DNA of 64,000 bases from Verrucomicrobiaceae bacterium (GCA_027484445.1 JAIXSY010000013.1:49210-113209), one strand, 5' to 3'. Numbered from the stretch's first letter, positions 53,988 to 61,821 are shown. Translations and numbers: made by a program. Notes: generated by a model from the sequence alone, not told the origin.

Positions 53988-54082
53988 GGGCGAACGCTTC
54001 GGATCAGGCGACGGCGAGCGCAAGACGTTGCTGACTCGACAGATAGCCTTCGAGCCGTTGCCTGCATCCGTTTTGTTCGCCC
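53988..54082 (-). repeat. attC site, type 1
   Basis: 95 bp, GGGCGAAC to GTTCGCCC with the standard body. Confidence 0.92.
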
Positions 54083-54102
54083 GTTGTTTGTGGCGGTCCA
54101 TA

Positions 54103-54288
54103 TCACTCAGTCCAAAATCGACACAAGCAGGCGACGACCAAAAGCAACATGCTAGCGAGAAGAATGGGTGCCGAGACTCCCTCTTTCATTCCTCCTGGCC
54201 CCATCAGCACTGTCGCCACTCCGCACAGCATCGCTCCAGTGAATGCCACGAGCCCGAAGGTCCGCTTGCTGTTTCGAGTTTGGCTCAT
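54103..54288 (-). CDS. Small two-helix membrane protein in a cassette
   Basis: A 61-residue protein with a basic N-terminus (SQTRNSKRTFG), two hydrophobic helices (LVAFTGAMLCGVATVLMG and ILLASMLLLVVACLC) and a short tail. ATG 54288 is chosen because the in-frame ATG at 54321 lies inside the attC. No family recognised; fills its cassette. Confidence 0.6.
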   Translation of the reverse strand: MSQTRNSKRTFGLVAFTGAMLCGVATVLMGPGGMKEGVSAPILLASMLLLVVACLCRFWTE

Positions 54289-54302
54289 TGCGCTTGTTTT
54301 TG

Positions 54303-54431
54303 GGGCGAACGATGAGCGCATGCCCCCCTACCAGCGGGGGCGCACGTCGATCACGGGGTTGATGGTTAAATCAAATATAATCATCGAAACAGGGCAGCTG
54401 GTAGGGGTTGTCATGACGCGGCTTGTTCTCT
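54303..54431 (-). repeat. attC site, type 3 body
   Basis: Core sites GGGCGAAC (54303-54310) and GTTCTCTC (54424-54431) enclose arms CCCCTACCAGC / GCTGGTAGGGG with a 60-base loop region that is AT-rich (GGTTAAATCAAATATAATC). Nothing of the type-1 body is present. It belongs to the AT-rich lipoprotein cassette, whose ends both read GTTCTCT. Confidence 0.8.
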
Positions 54432-54434
54432 CGG

Positions 54435-54935
54435 CTATTTGAGTTGTTTGGCGAGATAGCGGCTAAACCGATCATCCAATGTCTTCTCCATCTGATTGCG
54501 TGTTGAATCCCCTTCGTGATAATTCATTAAGTCTTCGGAAGGATTGTTATCTCCGTCAGCGATCAAAATTGCCAGCCATCCGTAGAAAGTGTGGAACCGA
54601 CTGTCTAAGTGGCCTGATTTCACAATCCTGCCGCCACGCCTAATTGTGTAGTCAATGTCAGCGTTTCTTGTTGAATATGAAGGTATAATTCCTAACGTAA
54701 ACATTGTGAGATAAGTTGCCGGAGTTTCGCCAAATCCACCGGTACGATAGACCACCTCAACATTATATTGGGAGTTGTTGATGTTCGCTGTGCCATATTT
54801 TTTCGCACCGTTCAGCTCCGAGAAATCAATCTTTACACCTTCTTTTGCGATCTTCTTTGATTCTAGATCACCCCTGAGGTAAGTGGCACAACTGGAACAC
54901 GATATTGCGAATATGAGGATTAGGAGTTTTTTCAT
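54435..54935 (-). CDS. Putative lipoprotein in an AT-rich immigrant cassette
   Basis: This 166-residue protein has a lipoprotein signal (LLILIFAISCSSCATYL), then a Lys-rich soluble region. A hydrophobic stretch is followed by IPSYSTRNADIDYTIRRGGR and SRFHTFYGWLAILIADGDNN. It is clearly more AT-rich than neighbouring genes. No family was recognised; the GNNDLEV-like outer-envelope pattern resembles small lipoproteins of unknown function. Its core ends are GTTCTCT on both sides, unique in this array. Confidence 0.75.
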   Translation of the reverse strand: MKKLLILIFAISCSSCATYLRGDLESKKIAKEGVKIDFSELNGAKKYGTANINNSQYNVEVVYRTGGFGETPATYLTMFTLGIIPSYSTRNADIDYTIRRGGRIVKSGHLDSRFHTFYGWLAILIADGDNNPSEDLMNYHEGDSTRNQMEKTLDDRFSRYLAKQLK

Positions 54936-54947
54936 AATTCTACTTTA

Positions 54948-55041
54948 AGAGAACGTTTCGGATCAGGCGACGGCGAGCGCGTGATGTTGCTGACACGAAA
55001 GATAGCCTTCGAGCCGTTGCCTGCATCCGTTTTGTTCGGCC
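54948..55041 (-). repeat. attC site, type 1
   Basis: 94 bp from AGAGAAC (54948-54954) to GTTCGGCC (55034-55041). The left core is that of the AT-rich cassette, showing it was inserted next to a resident attC. Confidence 0.9.
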
Positions 55042-55082
55042 TTGGTGTTGGTCGTGGGCTTTATTGACACTGGCGTAGAGGC

Positions 55083-55265
55083 ATGAAACTCGAAGATGTA
55101 GAAGCTATCGTGAAAAAAGGTCATAAAATGGAGATCACTGTCAGTTCGCGTCCGGGGAAGTGGAACGTCACAACGAAGCTCCAGGGGGAGATAATGGAGA
55201 GTTATCGTCCGCTGAGTAAAGTTGAAGTGCTTGAGCTAGTTCGGGCGGCTCTCGTCGAGTCCTAG
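55083..55265 (+). CDS. Small hypothetical protein, plus strand, in a two-gene cassette
   Basis: A 60-residue protein (KLEDVEAIVKKGHKMEITVS, then KLQGEIMESYRPLSKVEVLE) with mixed alpha/beta character. It is the only plus-strand gene candidate in the array and converges on the minus-strand gene at 55262 (4-bp overlap of stops). It has an ATG close to the core site. No family recognised. Confidence 0.5.
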   Translation: MKLEDVEAIVKKGHKMEITVSSRPGKWNVTTKLQGEIMESYRPLSKVEVLELVRAALVES

Positions 55266-55471
55266 TTATCTATGATGACGTTGCCTTTTCCGTCATCGTA
55301 AACAGTCTGATTGAACTCAATCTGAAGCAACTTATCGCCCCTGAACTTGAGGCGGTAGAAAGCCAAATTGAAGCAGCCGAAGAAGATCCTCGTGTCGTCT
55401 GAGACGTTCTCAAGCATGGCCTTCAATTCACCAACCGTCATCTGGTCATCAATCGTTCTGTCTGTCTTCAT
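55262..55471 (-). CDS. Small hypothetical protein in a two-gene cassette
   Basis: A 69-residue protein (TIDDQMTVGELKAMLENVSD, then FNLAFYRLKFRGDKLLQIEF). The N-terminal MTVGELKAMLEN..DD pattern resembles small proteins of phages and cassettes that are annotated only as hypothetical. It starts 26 bp from the core site with the AAGAAGCGGA leader. The cassette's two ends do not match (GTTCGCCC and GTTCGGCC). Confidence 0.65.
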   Translation of the reverse strand: MKTDRTIDDQMTVGELKAMLENVSDDTRIFFGCFNLAFYRLKFRGDKLLQIEFNQTVYDDGKGNVIIDN

Positions 55472-55497
55472 GGTGTTTGGGATGGACTCCGCTTCTT

Positions 55498-55592
55498 GGG
55501 CGAACGCCTCGGATCAGGCGACGGCGAGCGCAAGACGTTGCTGACACGACAGATAGCCTTCGAGCCGTTGCCTGCATCCGTTTTGTTCGGCC
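55498..55592 (-). repeat. attC site, type 1
   Basis: 95 bp, GGGCGAAC to GTTCGGCC with the standard body. Confidence 0.92.
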
Positions 55593-55609
55593 CGTTTTCG
55601 GTTTGGGGT

Positions 55610-56068
55610 TCAGAGTTCATCAGGTGGCGAAGGATCGTTCGGGAGCGATGACCTGTGAAGCTGCGTCTCCGCACGAAGTCCCTTAATGGACATGACAAGC
55701 GCAGCAACGACCCAGACATGCGGTAGCAGAAAGAGGACCGACGCACGAGAAGCCAACGCCAGAGCGACAGGCAAAAGAAGAATGGTCGAGACCAGAAGCA
55801 GAACGTGCCACAACACGGAGATCCACCAACCAGCGATGGAGAACGAACGGCCCATGTCCAGTGAGCGCACAAGCCAGATGGCCACAACCAAGTAACCAAG
55901 AAGCGGAATGGGGACGAAGGGAAATCCACTCATGCGACGCCAAGCATCAAAGCCACCAATCAACAACCCTCCGCAGAGCAAAATGATTGCGAGAGTCCGA
56001 GGTGATGTGCTGGGAATTGGCTCAGGAGGTCGCCAACTACGCTCTTCGATTTCAGTGTCTCCGTGCAT
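55610..56068 (-). CDS. Multi-pass membrane protein in a cassette
   Basis: A 152-residue protein with about four helices (LAIILLCGGLLIGGFDAW; FVPIPLLGYLVVAIWLV; ISVLWHVLLLVSTILLLPVA; SVLFLLPHVWVVAALVMSI) and polar ends. No family recognised. ATG 56068 is chosen; the frame is open upstream through the attC. Cassette ends differ at one base (GTTCGCCC vs GTTCGGCC). Confidence 0.7.
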   Translation of the reverse strand: MHGDTEIEERSWRPPEPIPSTSPRTLAIILLCGGLLIGGFDAWRRMSGFPFVPIPLLGYLVVAIWLVRSLDMGRSFSIAGWWISVLWHVLLLVSTILLLPVALALASRASVLFLLPHVWVVAALVMSIKGLRAETQLHRSSLPNDPSPPDEL

Positions 56069-56087
56069 GTGAGTGGCTAGGTGTCTT

Positions 56088-56182
56088 GGGCGAACGTATC
56101 GGATCAGGCGACGGCGAGCGGGAGGCGTCGATGACACGACAGATGCCATTCGAGCCGTTGCCTGCATCCGTTTTGTTCGGCG
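56088..56182 (-). repeat. attC site, type 1
   Basis: 95 bp, GGGCGAAC to GTTCGGCG. The unusual last base matches the start of the next cassette's far end (56613). Confidence 0.92.
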
Positions 56183-56203
56183 TTGCGGGTTTTTGGAGGT
56201 TGC

Positions 56204-56596
56204 TCATCGTGGAGTGCTCCATGTTGCTCCACGCCAACCGATGCCGGAGCACTGAATGCGGTGGCTGCCGATGCTGAAGAGAACGTCATCTGGGGACGTG
56301 ATCTTGATGCTGCAGTCGTTAGTGGAAAAGCTATCCCAGTAATAGGCGACCGATGAGAGCAACACCTGTCGGAAACGGACCTCACAGCCATAAAAGCAGC
56401 CGTCGCTTGCGAATGGAATGATGGTCTGCGGATACTCGCGAATGACGCAGGTGAGATCGGAGCCTGGCATCCTCTCGCCTGAACTGAAGTGAGCTTCTGC
56501 AACCACCCTCCCCGAATACCAGTGGTGCCAAAAGAACGCCGATGCAAAAAGCACGACGATCAGACTCGGGAAAGGGATTCTAGCGGGCTTTTTCAC
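56204..56596 (-). CDS. Exported or anchored hypothetical protein in a cassette
   Basis: A 130-residue protein with an N-terminal hydrophobic segment (FPSLIVVLFASAFFWHHWYS) and a soluble part with four Cys (DLTCVIREYP; SDGCFYGCEVRFRQV; STNDCSIKI). GTG 56596 is the start. No family recognised. The cassette ends match exactly over eight bases (GTTCGGCG). Confidence 0.65.
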   Translation of the reverse strand: MKKPARIPFPSLIVVLFASAFFWHHWYSGRVVAEAHFSSGERMPGSDLTCVIREYPQTIIPFASDGCFYGCEVRFRQVLLSSVAYYWDSFSTNDCSIKITSPDDVLFSIGSHRIQCSGIGWRGATWSTPR

Positions 56597-56612
56597 GGAG
56601 AGCGGCTAGCTA

Positions 56613-56707
56613 CGCCGAACAGCTCGGATCAGGCGACGGCGAGCGCAAGACGTTGCTGACTCGACAGATAGCCTTCGAGCCGTTGCCTGCATCCGTTTTG
56701 TTCGGCC
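56613..56707 (-). repeat. attC site, type 1
   Basis: 95 bp, CGCCGAAC to GTTCGGCC with the standard body. Confidence 0.92.
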
Positions 56708-56716
56708 TTGGTGGTG

Positions 56717-57304
56717 CTATGCGTAGACCCATGTGAGTGCCTGTTCATACGACGGCAAGCTGCGCTCCCAAAAACTGTTCGTCAACTTCCGCTGGTCGGC
56801 CCGGCTGTGCTCATCGCGGTAAACAATCCTGAAACTGGGATCAACGGAGTCCGCCAGAGCTAAAAGCGAACTGATGTCGGACATGGAGCGAGCAATGCCG
56901 CAAAGTATGGCGTCGGCCTGCGAATCCTGTCCCGAGCGAATGCTCTCGCACCAAAGCGAAGACACAAACTGGCGAACCGCTGTTTGCTCATCGTCTGGCC
57001 AGAGAGTCCAGTCTGCATAACCCAGCTTTCCAAGTGTAACCTCGGTATCACAATCAAGTTCTCCAGTGCGGGTCAGTTCAAGAATGCGGGGGAGAAAGTA
57101 TCGGTAGTCCGCCAGAGTCCCCCAAGTGCTGAGAGCCTTGAATGCGTAGTGACTCAAAGCAGATGCGGGCAAATCCCGAAGCCTGCCACGTATCAGTGCT
57201 CTGGAGGTCTCGTCATCCGTGCAGCATGGGCAACCATTCAGGCTGGCGGGACGAGGGTAACGTGAGAAGACTCGATAAAGCTGGTCGATCTCATTGCTGG
57301 GCAT
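56717..57304 (-). CDS. Hypothetical protein with an N-terminal CPCC motif, in a cassette
   Basis: A 195-residue soluble protein: YRVFSRYPRPASLNGCPCCT near the start, then DLPASALSHYAFKALSTWG, YRYFLPRILELTRTGELDCD and KLGYADWTLWPDDEQTAVRQ. The regular helical pattern resembles a repeat-type helical protein. The family exists in other bacteria, to my recollection, only as hypothetical. Cassette ends match (GTTCGGCC); starts with the CAACTAACAGCG leader. Confidence 0.7.
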   Translation of the reverse strand: MPSNEIDQLYRVFSRYPRPASLNGCPCCTDDETSRALIRGRLRDLPASALSHYAFKALSTWGTLADYRYFLPRILELTRTGELDCDTEVTLGKLGYADWTLWPDDEQTAVRQFVSSLWCESIRSGQDSQADAILCGIARSMSDISSLLALADSVDPSFRIVYRDEHSRADQRKLTNSFWERSLPSYEQALTWVYA

Positions 57305-57324
57305 GGCGGGTGGCGCTGTTAGTT

Positions 57325-57419
57325 GGCCGAACGCCTCGGATCAGGCGACGGCGAGCGCAAGACGTTGCTGACACGACAGATCGCCTTCGAGCCGTTGCCT
57401 GCATCCGTTTTGTTCGCCT
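57325..57419 (-). repeat. attC site, type 1
   Basis: 95 bp, GGCCGAAC to GTTCGCCT with the standard body. Confidence 0.92.
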
Positions 57420-57443
57420 TCGTTTGGGGTGTGGTCTGCATAT

Positions 57444-57836
57444 CTAGTGCTTTGGCTGACTCTCAACTGGAGGCTCAACGGTCAGTCTGGCGGACTTCGG
57501 AACCTGTATCTCAAGTGTCTCGGAATGATCGTTCTGTGTGCCCCATGAGCGCAGAATCGGCCAATCGGGAAGTGGCATATCCTCCCCGCAAGGTGCGACC
57601 GCAAAAGACCAGCTACCATCATAGATCGGGTGAACGTGAATGCCCGTTTCGTCGTCTGTGGCGATCTTCAGAACACCAAAATAGCCATGCTCTCGAAGTT
57701 TTGGGTGAGTGGTGGCATTCAGTTCGTTGCCGCTATCGGAGGGAACGCCGCCCTCGACGATCACCATGTAGTCCTTAGCTCCGAAGATACGAATAGTGCG
57801 CATAGATGAGAAGATGTTGCTGAGCCAGAGAGGCAT
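57444..57836 (-). CDS. Hypothetical soluble protein in a cassette
   Basis: A 130-residue beta-rich protein (KDYMVIVEGGVPSDSGNELN; YFGVLKIATDDETGIHVHPI; YDGSWSFAVAPCGEDMPLPD). No family recognised. The start is the ATG at 57836; a second ATG (MRTIRIFG) lies eleven codons later. Cassette ends match over seven bases. Confidence 0.6.
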   Translation of the reverse strand: MPLWLSNIFSSMRTIRIFGAKDYMVIVEGGVPSDSGNELNATTHPKLREHGYFGVLKIATDDETGIHVHPIYDGSWSFAVAPCGEDMPLPDWPILRSWGTQNDHSETLEIQVPKSARLTVEPPVESQPKH

Positions 57837-57856
57837 GGCGAGTGACGCTGTTAGTT

Positions 57857-57951
57857 GGGCGAACGTCTCGGATCAGGCGACGGCGAGCGCAAGACGTTGC
57901 TGACACGACAGATAGCCTTCGAGCCGTTGCCTGCATCCGTTATGTTCGGCC
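57857..57951 (-). repeat. attC site, type 1
   Basis: 95 bp, GGGCGAAC to GTTCGGCC with the standard body. Confidence 0.92.
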
Positions 57952-57972
57952 TTGGGTGTAGATGATGACTGT

Positions 57973-58590
57973 TCATGGTGTGGATGGAACAGTGATGTCG
58001 TGAAGCTGGAGTCGTCCCTTCTGGTCAAAGCGATAATGGAATAGAAGCTCTCCTTCAAATCCGGTCAAACCATGCTTCGAGTAATCAACGGTGAAGTCGG
58101 GAACGTAACCCCAGCCTCGCATTTGAATGGAGCCATCCTTCGTGAGAGTGATCTCCGAACCTGGGTTTGCGGTGCTCTGAAGTCCCACCAAAAGCTTGCC
58201 CTTGGGGTGCGTCTTGGTGTCCGGCAACGACACGGGAATGGCTCGGCGGTCTCGAATCCGGTAAATCTGCGATGAGTGCATAAGCCGTCCGGTGCGGTAG
58301 TTCACGATCAGTATCGTGCTATCTGGCGACCACATACAGTGAACGTTCGTCGTCGTGCTGCCCCAAGTGCCGCCTGAGGAGGAAACTTCTTCAAGTGGGC
58401 CAATCCTGCGTCCAGTGGTCTGGTCGATGAGGAGAACGCTGTCATCTGCCTCATCAATAAACTCCGTCTTCTGGGGAGATACCACGACAGCAAGCTTCTT
58501 GTCGGGTGATAGTCCGCCCTTCGTGACAAGCCACTCGCCACCAAAGACGTGGCTACTCAGCAAAAGGACCGCAGTGAGGATGTTCCACAT
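57973..58590 (-). CDS. Exported beta-propeller-like protein in a cassette
   Basis: A 205-residue protein with a signal peptide (1-17, ending SSHVFG). Its beta-rich segments recall WD40/TolB-like blades: GGLSPDKKLAVVVSPQ, VLLIDQTTGRRIGPLEEV and CMWSPDSTILIVNYRTGR. The length allows only part of a propeller. Function unknown. Cassette ends match (GTTCGGCC). Confidence 0.65.
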   Translation of the reverse strand: MWNILTAVLLLSSHVFGGEWLVTKGGLSPDKKLAVVVSPQKTEFIDEADDSVLLIDQTTGRRIGPLEEVSSSGGTWGSTTTNVHCMWSPDSTILIVNYRTGRLMHSSQIYRIRDRRAIPVSLPDTKTHPKGKLLVGLQSTANPGSEITLTKDGSIQMRGWGYVPDFTVDYSKHGLTGFEGELLFHYRFDQKGRLQLHDITVPSTP

Positions 58591-58610
58591 GGCGAGTGGT
58601 GCTGATAGTT

Positions 58611-58705
58611 GGCCGAACGCTTCGGATCAGGCGACGGCGAGCGCAAGACGTTGATGACACGACAGATAGCCTTCGAGCCGTTGCCTGCATCCGCTTTGTT
58701 CGCCC
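58611..58705 (-). repeat. attC site, type 1
   Basis: 95 bp, GGCCGAAC to GTTCGCCC with the standard body. Confidence 0.92.
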
Positions 58706-58726
58706 TCGGTGGTTCGTGGAGGATGC

Positions 58727-59206
58727 TCATGTGGTCGCTTGGTGGCTGGCTGGCTGATGACGCTGTGAAAGTGATGCGGCAATACCTCCTGCGGTCAAGA
58801 TAAGAGCTAGCGAGCCGAGGTAAGACAACCAAGCCCACTCCTCTGAGTTCGAGTCAGTGATGGGAAAATAGGCAGCCGCGTAACAGAACGTGAGAACTGG
58901 CAGCAGTAGGGTGGCAAACAAGACCCACGGCCGCCGTGTAATCCGATATGCCCAGAAGAATGCAGCCGGATAGATCACAAAGAACACAAGTCCCGCGGCC
59001 CTCAATATGCCTGTCTGCATGGCCGATGGTGACTCAAACTCAACAGGCCCGATGTCGGGTAGCGGCCAAAGTGTGAACCTCACCCAAGCAACAAGGACAA
59101 AGGTGACCAGCAACCACAGTGGGAATCCGACAGCAATGCTCGCGTAGTAGAACCAACGAACTGCTCGCATGCTCTCGCTGAGTGGCTGTTCTTCGTCGGT
59201 CTTCAC
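58727..59206 (-). CDS. Four-helix membrane protein in a cassette
   Basis: A 159-residue protein with helices around YYASIAVGFPLWLLVTFVLV, GILRAAGLVFFVIYPAAFFW, VLFATLLLPVLTFCYAAAY and LGSLALILTAGGIAASL. No family recognised. It starts with GTG (59206). Cassette ends match (GTTCGCCC). Confidence 0.7.
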   Translation of the reverse strand: MKTDEEQPLSESMRAVRWFYYASIAVGFPLWLLVTFVLVAWVRFTLWPLPDIGPVEFESPSAMQTGILRAAGLVFFVIYPAAFFWAYRITRRPWVLFATLLLPVLTFCYAAAYFPITDSNSEEWAWLSYLGSLALILTAGGIAASLSQRHQPASHQATT

Positions 59207-59223
59207 GAGTGGCGTGTTTAGTT

Positions 59224-59318
59224 GGGCGAACGCTTCGGATCAGGCGACGGCGAGCGCAAGACGTGGCTGACACGACAGATAGCCCTCGAGCCGTTGCCTG
59301 CATCCGTTTTGTTCGCCT
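59224..59318 (-). repeat. attC site, type 1
   Basis: 95 bp, GGGCGAAC to GTTCGCCT. The stop codon of the upstream cassette gene (59319-59321) touches its end. Confidence 0.92.
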
Positions 59319-59870
59319 TCACTTTGGCCATTGGTATTGTGCGAGGAAGGCATTGATGGCTACCTCCGCCCTTTCGGCGTTTGCCTCTGGATATGTAATC
59401 CTAAACTTCAGAAAGCTGGCTCCTATCCTGAAAATCAACGTCTGCGAGCGAAGCTCTTGTGGCCGCATGGCAAATACTCCAGCGTAGCTGTGACCGAGTC
59501 TGATACCGTTGTGGCCGCCGAAGGACGCTATGGCTCGAATCTTCGCTGGACCGGACCGATGCTGTCTCTCGATTTCTCCACTCACTCCGCGAACTTCAGT
59601 GTCGAGTGAACGTCCACTGGCAGGGTATGTATAAACAGTAGCGGCAATTGATGAAGGATGGTTGTAGGCGACAGAACAGTCAAACCCGGCCTGGTCATAG
59701 CGCACAACCTCGGCACGCTTGAACCCAGCTATGGAGACAGGGAACCGCCACTGCGATGGAGTAAATACAAGGGTGGAATCACTCGCTCGCTCAAAAGTTG
59801 GAGGGAGTGTGCCGCAAGATGTAAGCAGGACAGCACAAAATGCGAAAAGGGCTAAACGAGTTGGTATCAT
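59319..59870 (-). CDS. Putative lipoprotein in a cassette
   Basis: A 183-residue protein with lipobox LLTSC (Cys near residue 19), then a beta-rich body (RYDQAGFDCSVAYNHPSSIA; TEVRGVSGEIERQHRSGPAK; RIGASFLKFRITYPEANAER). It ends directly against the attC. No family recognised. The cassette ends differ at one base (GTTCGTCT vs GTTCGCCT). Confidence 0.7.
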   Translation of the reverse strand: MIPTRLALFAFCAVLLTSCGTLPPTFERASDSTLVFTPSQWRFPVSIAGFKRAEVVRYDQAGFDCSVAYNHPSSIAATVYTYPASGRSLDTEVRGVSGEIERQHRSGPAKIRAIASFGGHNGIRLGHSYAGVFAMRPQELRSQTLIFRIGASFLKFRITYPEANAERAEVAINAFLAQYQWPK

Positions 59871-59890
59871 GGCGAAAGGCTCCGTTGGTT

Positions 59891-59985
59891 AGACGAACGC
59901 TTCGGATCAGGCGACGGCGAGCGAAAGACGTTGATGACACGACAGATAGCCTTTGAGCCGTTGCCTGCATCCGTTTTGTTCGTCC
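59891..59985 (-). repeat. attC site, type 1 (paired core variant)
   Basis: 95 bp, AGACGAAC to GTTCGTCC. Both cores carry T where most sites have C, so the two ends of this site match each other at that base but not the far ends of their cassettes. Confidence 0.9.
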
Positions 59986-60001
59986 TTTGTTGGTGATCTG
60001 T

Positions 60002-60466
60002 TCATGGCAATACCTCAATATCACCCTCCAAAACGTTGTTCGTCTCGTCCGTCTCAGGGAGGTTGTTGCTCTCGTCCACGATCAAACGGTATCTGTATTT
60101 TCCTGGCTTCGCAGGCTGCCAATGGTGGTAACCCGGTGCCATACCATAGTCCGATTTCTGTCCAGGCCCCTTGTCGAAAGTGCCGTGATCGAAGCTGACT
60201 CGATTGCCGTCCACATACAAATCAACATTGTAGGTCTTGCCGGGCACGGTGTCCTTCCCGTCGTTACGGACCGTGTGATCCAAGACAACCTTGTCTCCAA
60301 CATGGATCGTGGCAGGCTTCACCGTCACAGAGACCGCGACCATATCGTAGTCGCCTGGGGGAGCCTTGCGCTGACAGGATGAAAGCCACAACAGAACTGA
60401 GGCCACCCATAACCAGGCCAAAGTCCCGTGCTGTTGCTGACTGCGCTGGGTGAGACTGGGCATCAT
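60002..60466 (-). CDS. Putative lipoprotein with a CARDB-like Ig domain, in a cassette
   Basis: A 154-residue protein with a lipoprotein signal (LWVASVLLWLSSC). Its single Ig-like domain resembles CARDB: VKPATIHVGDKVVLDHTVRN, DTVPGKTYNVDLYVDG and VDESNNLPETDETNNV. Such domains are adhesion or linker modules. ATG 60466 (with a second ATG next to it) is used. Confidence 0.75.
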   Translation of the reverse strand: MMPSLTQRSQQQHGTLAWLWVASVLLWLSSCQRKAPPGDYDMVAVSVTVKPATIHVGDKVVLDHTVRNDGKDTVPGKTYNVDLYVDGNRVSFDHGTFDKGPGQKSDYGMAPGYHHWQPAKPGKYRYRLIVDESNNLPETDETNNVLEGDIEVLP

Positions 60467-60487
60467 TGGTATTGCATTCCGCTTCTT

Positions 60488-60582
60488 GGGCGAACGCTTC
60501 GGATCAGGCGACGGCGAGCGCAAGACGTTGCTGACACGACAGATGCCATTCGAGCCGTTGCCTGCATCCGTTTTGTTCGCCA
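60488..60582 (-). repeat. attC site, type 1
   Basis: 95 bp, GGGCGAAC to GTTCGCCA with the standard body. Confidence 0.92.
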
Positions 60583-60648
60583 TTGGTTTGTCCAATGGTC
60601 AGCGCTAGTGCCATCAATTGGGTTCGAAATGCACTCATAATATCGACT

Positions 60649-61029
60649 TCAGAGCTTGATTAGTCCCAGCCCTTCCGTGGCCAAACTCAATACCAAAAGG
60701 AACATGAGGGTAGTGTAAATGAAGACGAATGCTGCCATAATGGAGCGTCTGTAAATGGGCCACCACGGGGCGAACTGCTCGAGTAGCAAGGCAAGCCCAA
60801 TCGCTGCGACAAGGATGATGCGTCCGTAATCAACGAAGGCCCGAGACAGATCAATAAGTGTGGTGATACGTGCCGAATGCTGCCCAACGTGATCCCAAAC
60901 ACGTTCAAGTCTTGGCATCAAAATGACGATGGAAAAAAGCCAAGCTAAGGTGGGCGGAACCATCCACAATAGAAGCAAGGCATAATCCTTCCACGCGACT
61001 GCGGGACTAGGAAGTGGTGGAGGATTCAT
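60649..61029 (-). CDS. Membrane protein in a cassette
   Basis: A 126-residue protein with a Pro-rich N-terminus and three hydrophobic helices (YALLLLWMVPPTLAWLFSIV; IILVAAIGLALLLEQFAPW; IMAAFVFIYTTLMFLLVLSL). A central soluble loop carries LERVWDHVGQHSARITTLID. No family recognised. Cassette ends match over seven bases. Confidence 0.65.
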   Translation of the reverse strand: MNPPPLPSPAVAWKDYALLLLWMVPPTLAWLFSIVILMPRLERVWDHVGQHSARITTLIDLSRAFVDYGRIILVAAIGLALLLEQFAPWWPIYRRSIMAAFVFIYTTLMFLLVLSLATEGLGLIKL

Positions 61030-61060
61030 CGTCTTTTTGATGCTGGGGATACTATCTCTT

Positions 61061-61209
61061 GGGCGAACGACCGCAAGCTCAGCGACTGCGGAGGGCGGCG
61101 CGCTGGCTGCGTGGGCGAAGGAGGTGAGGGGAAGGATGGAAAGGTGGCAGGACGGCGGGCAGCAGCCAGCGTGACGCCCGGAGCAGTTCGCTGCAGCGCT
61201 TGGTTAGGC
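61061..61209 (-). repeat. attC site, type 2 body
   Basis: 149 bp from GGGCGAAC (61061-61068) to GTTAGGC (61203-61209). Arms pair over most of the length (minus strand AAGCGCTGCAGCGA with TCGCTGAGCTT, and GCGTCACGCTGGCTGC with GCAGCCAGCGCGCC). Nearly the same as the first half of the OXA cassette attC. Confidence 0.88.
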
Positions 61210-61683
61210 GACGGTTGTTGTCGATGGCGCATGATGAAAGCGATCTGCTGTCAGAGCACCGAAGAGACATGTGATGCCGCCGACGATAGCCGCGAGTATG
61301 GTGAGGACGGCAGCATAACGGTCTGATGAGTTGGGGCCGTAGAAGCTAAACATGATGACTGCGCCTGCGGCTGCGCCGCAAAGTGTGCAGACTGGCCAAC
61401 GCCAAAGAACTGAGCGCCGCGGGACGAAGATGTAGAGCGGAAGCAACGCAAGGAGCCAAGTGGCGACGACGAATGCCGCAGAGTAAAGGGCCATGAAAGC
61501 AGGGCCGGTGAGCCACTCGTTCGGAATTGGCGGGTTCGAGCGGTGCTCGTGCCTCGTGATGAAGGCCCAGACGAATAGAAATGAATTGAGCGTGAACCAG
61601 CCGACAAACGCTGATAACGCACTGCCGATGACGCGTCGAAGTAGCGGGGGCTTCCTATTCGGTCTGTGCTCATTGCTGGTCAT
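61204..61683 (-). CDS. Four-helix membrane protein in an immigrant cassette
   Basis: A 159-residue protein with helices around SALSAFVGWFTLNSFLFVWA, MALYSAAFVVATWLLALLPL, CTLCGAAAGAVIMFSFYG and AAVLTILAAIVGGITCLFG. The stop codon TAA is formed by the attC core GCCTAAC itself. Cassette ends match over ten bases (GTTAGGCGAC). No family recognised. Confidence 0.7.
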   Translation of the reverse strand: MTSNEHRPNRKPPLLRRVIGSALSAFVGWFTLNSFLFVWAFITRHEHRSNPPIPNEWLTGPAFMALYSAAFVVATWLLALLPLYIFVPRRSVLWRWPVCTLCGAAAGAVIMFSFYGPNSSDRYAAVLTILAAIVGGITCLFGALTADRFHHAPSTTTVA

Positions 61684-61705
61684 TCGAGAGAGAACGCGCG
61701 TAGTC

Positions 61706-61799
61706 GCCTAACGCTTCGGATCAGGCGACGGCGAGCGCAAGACGTTGCTAACACGACAGATAGCCTTCGAGCCGTTGCCTGCATCCGTTTTGTTCGCCC
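61706..61799 (-). repeat. attC site, type 1
   Basis: 94 bp, GCCTAAC to GTTCGCCC with the standard body. Confidence 0.92.
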
Positions 61800-61821
61800 T
61801 TGGTTGATTGTGTGTAACTGG

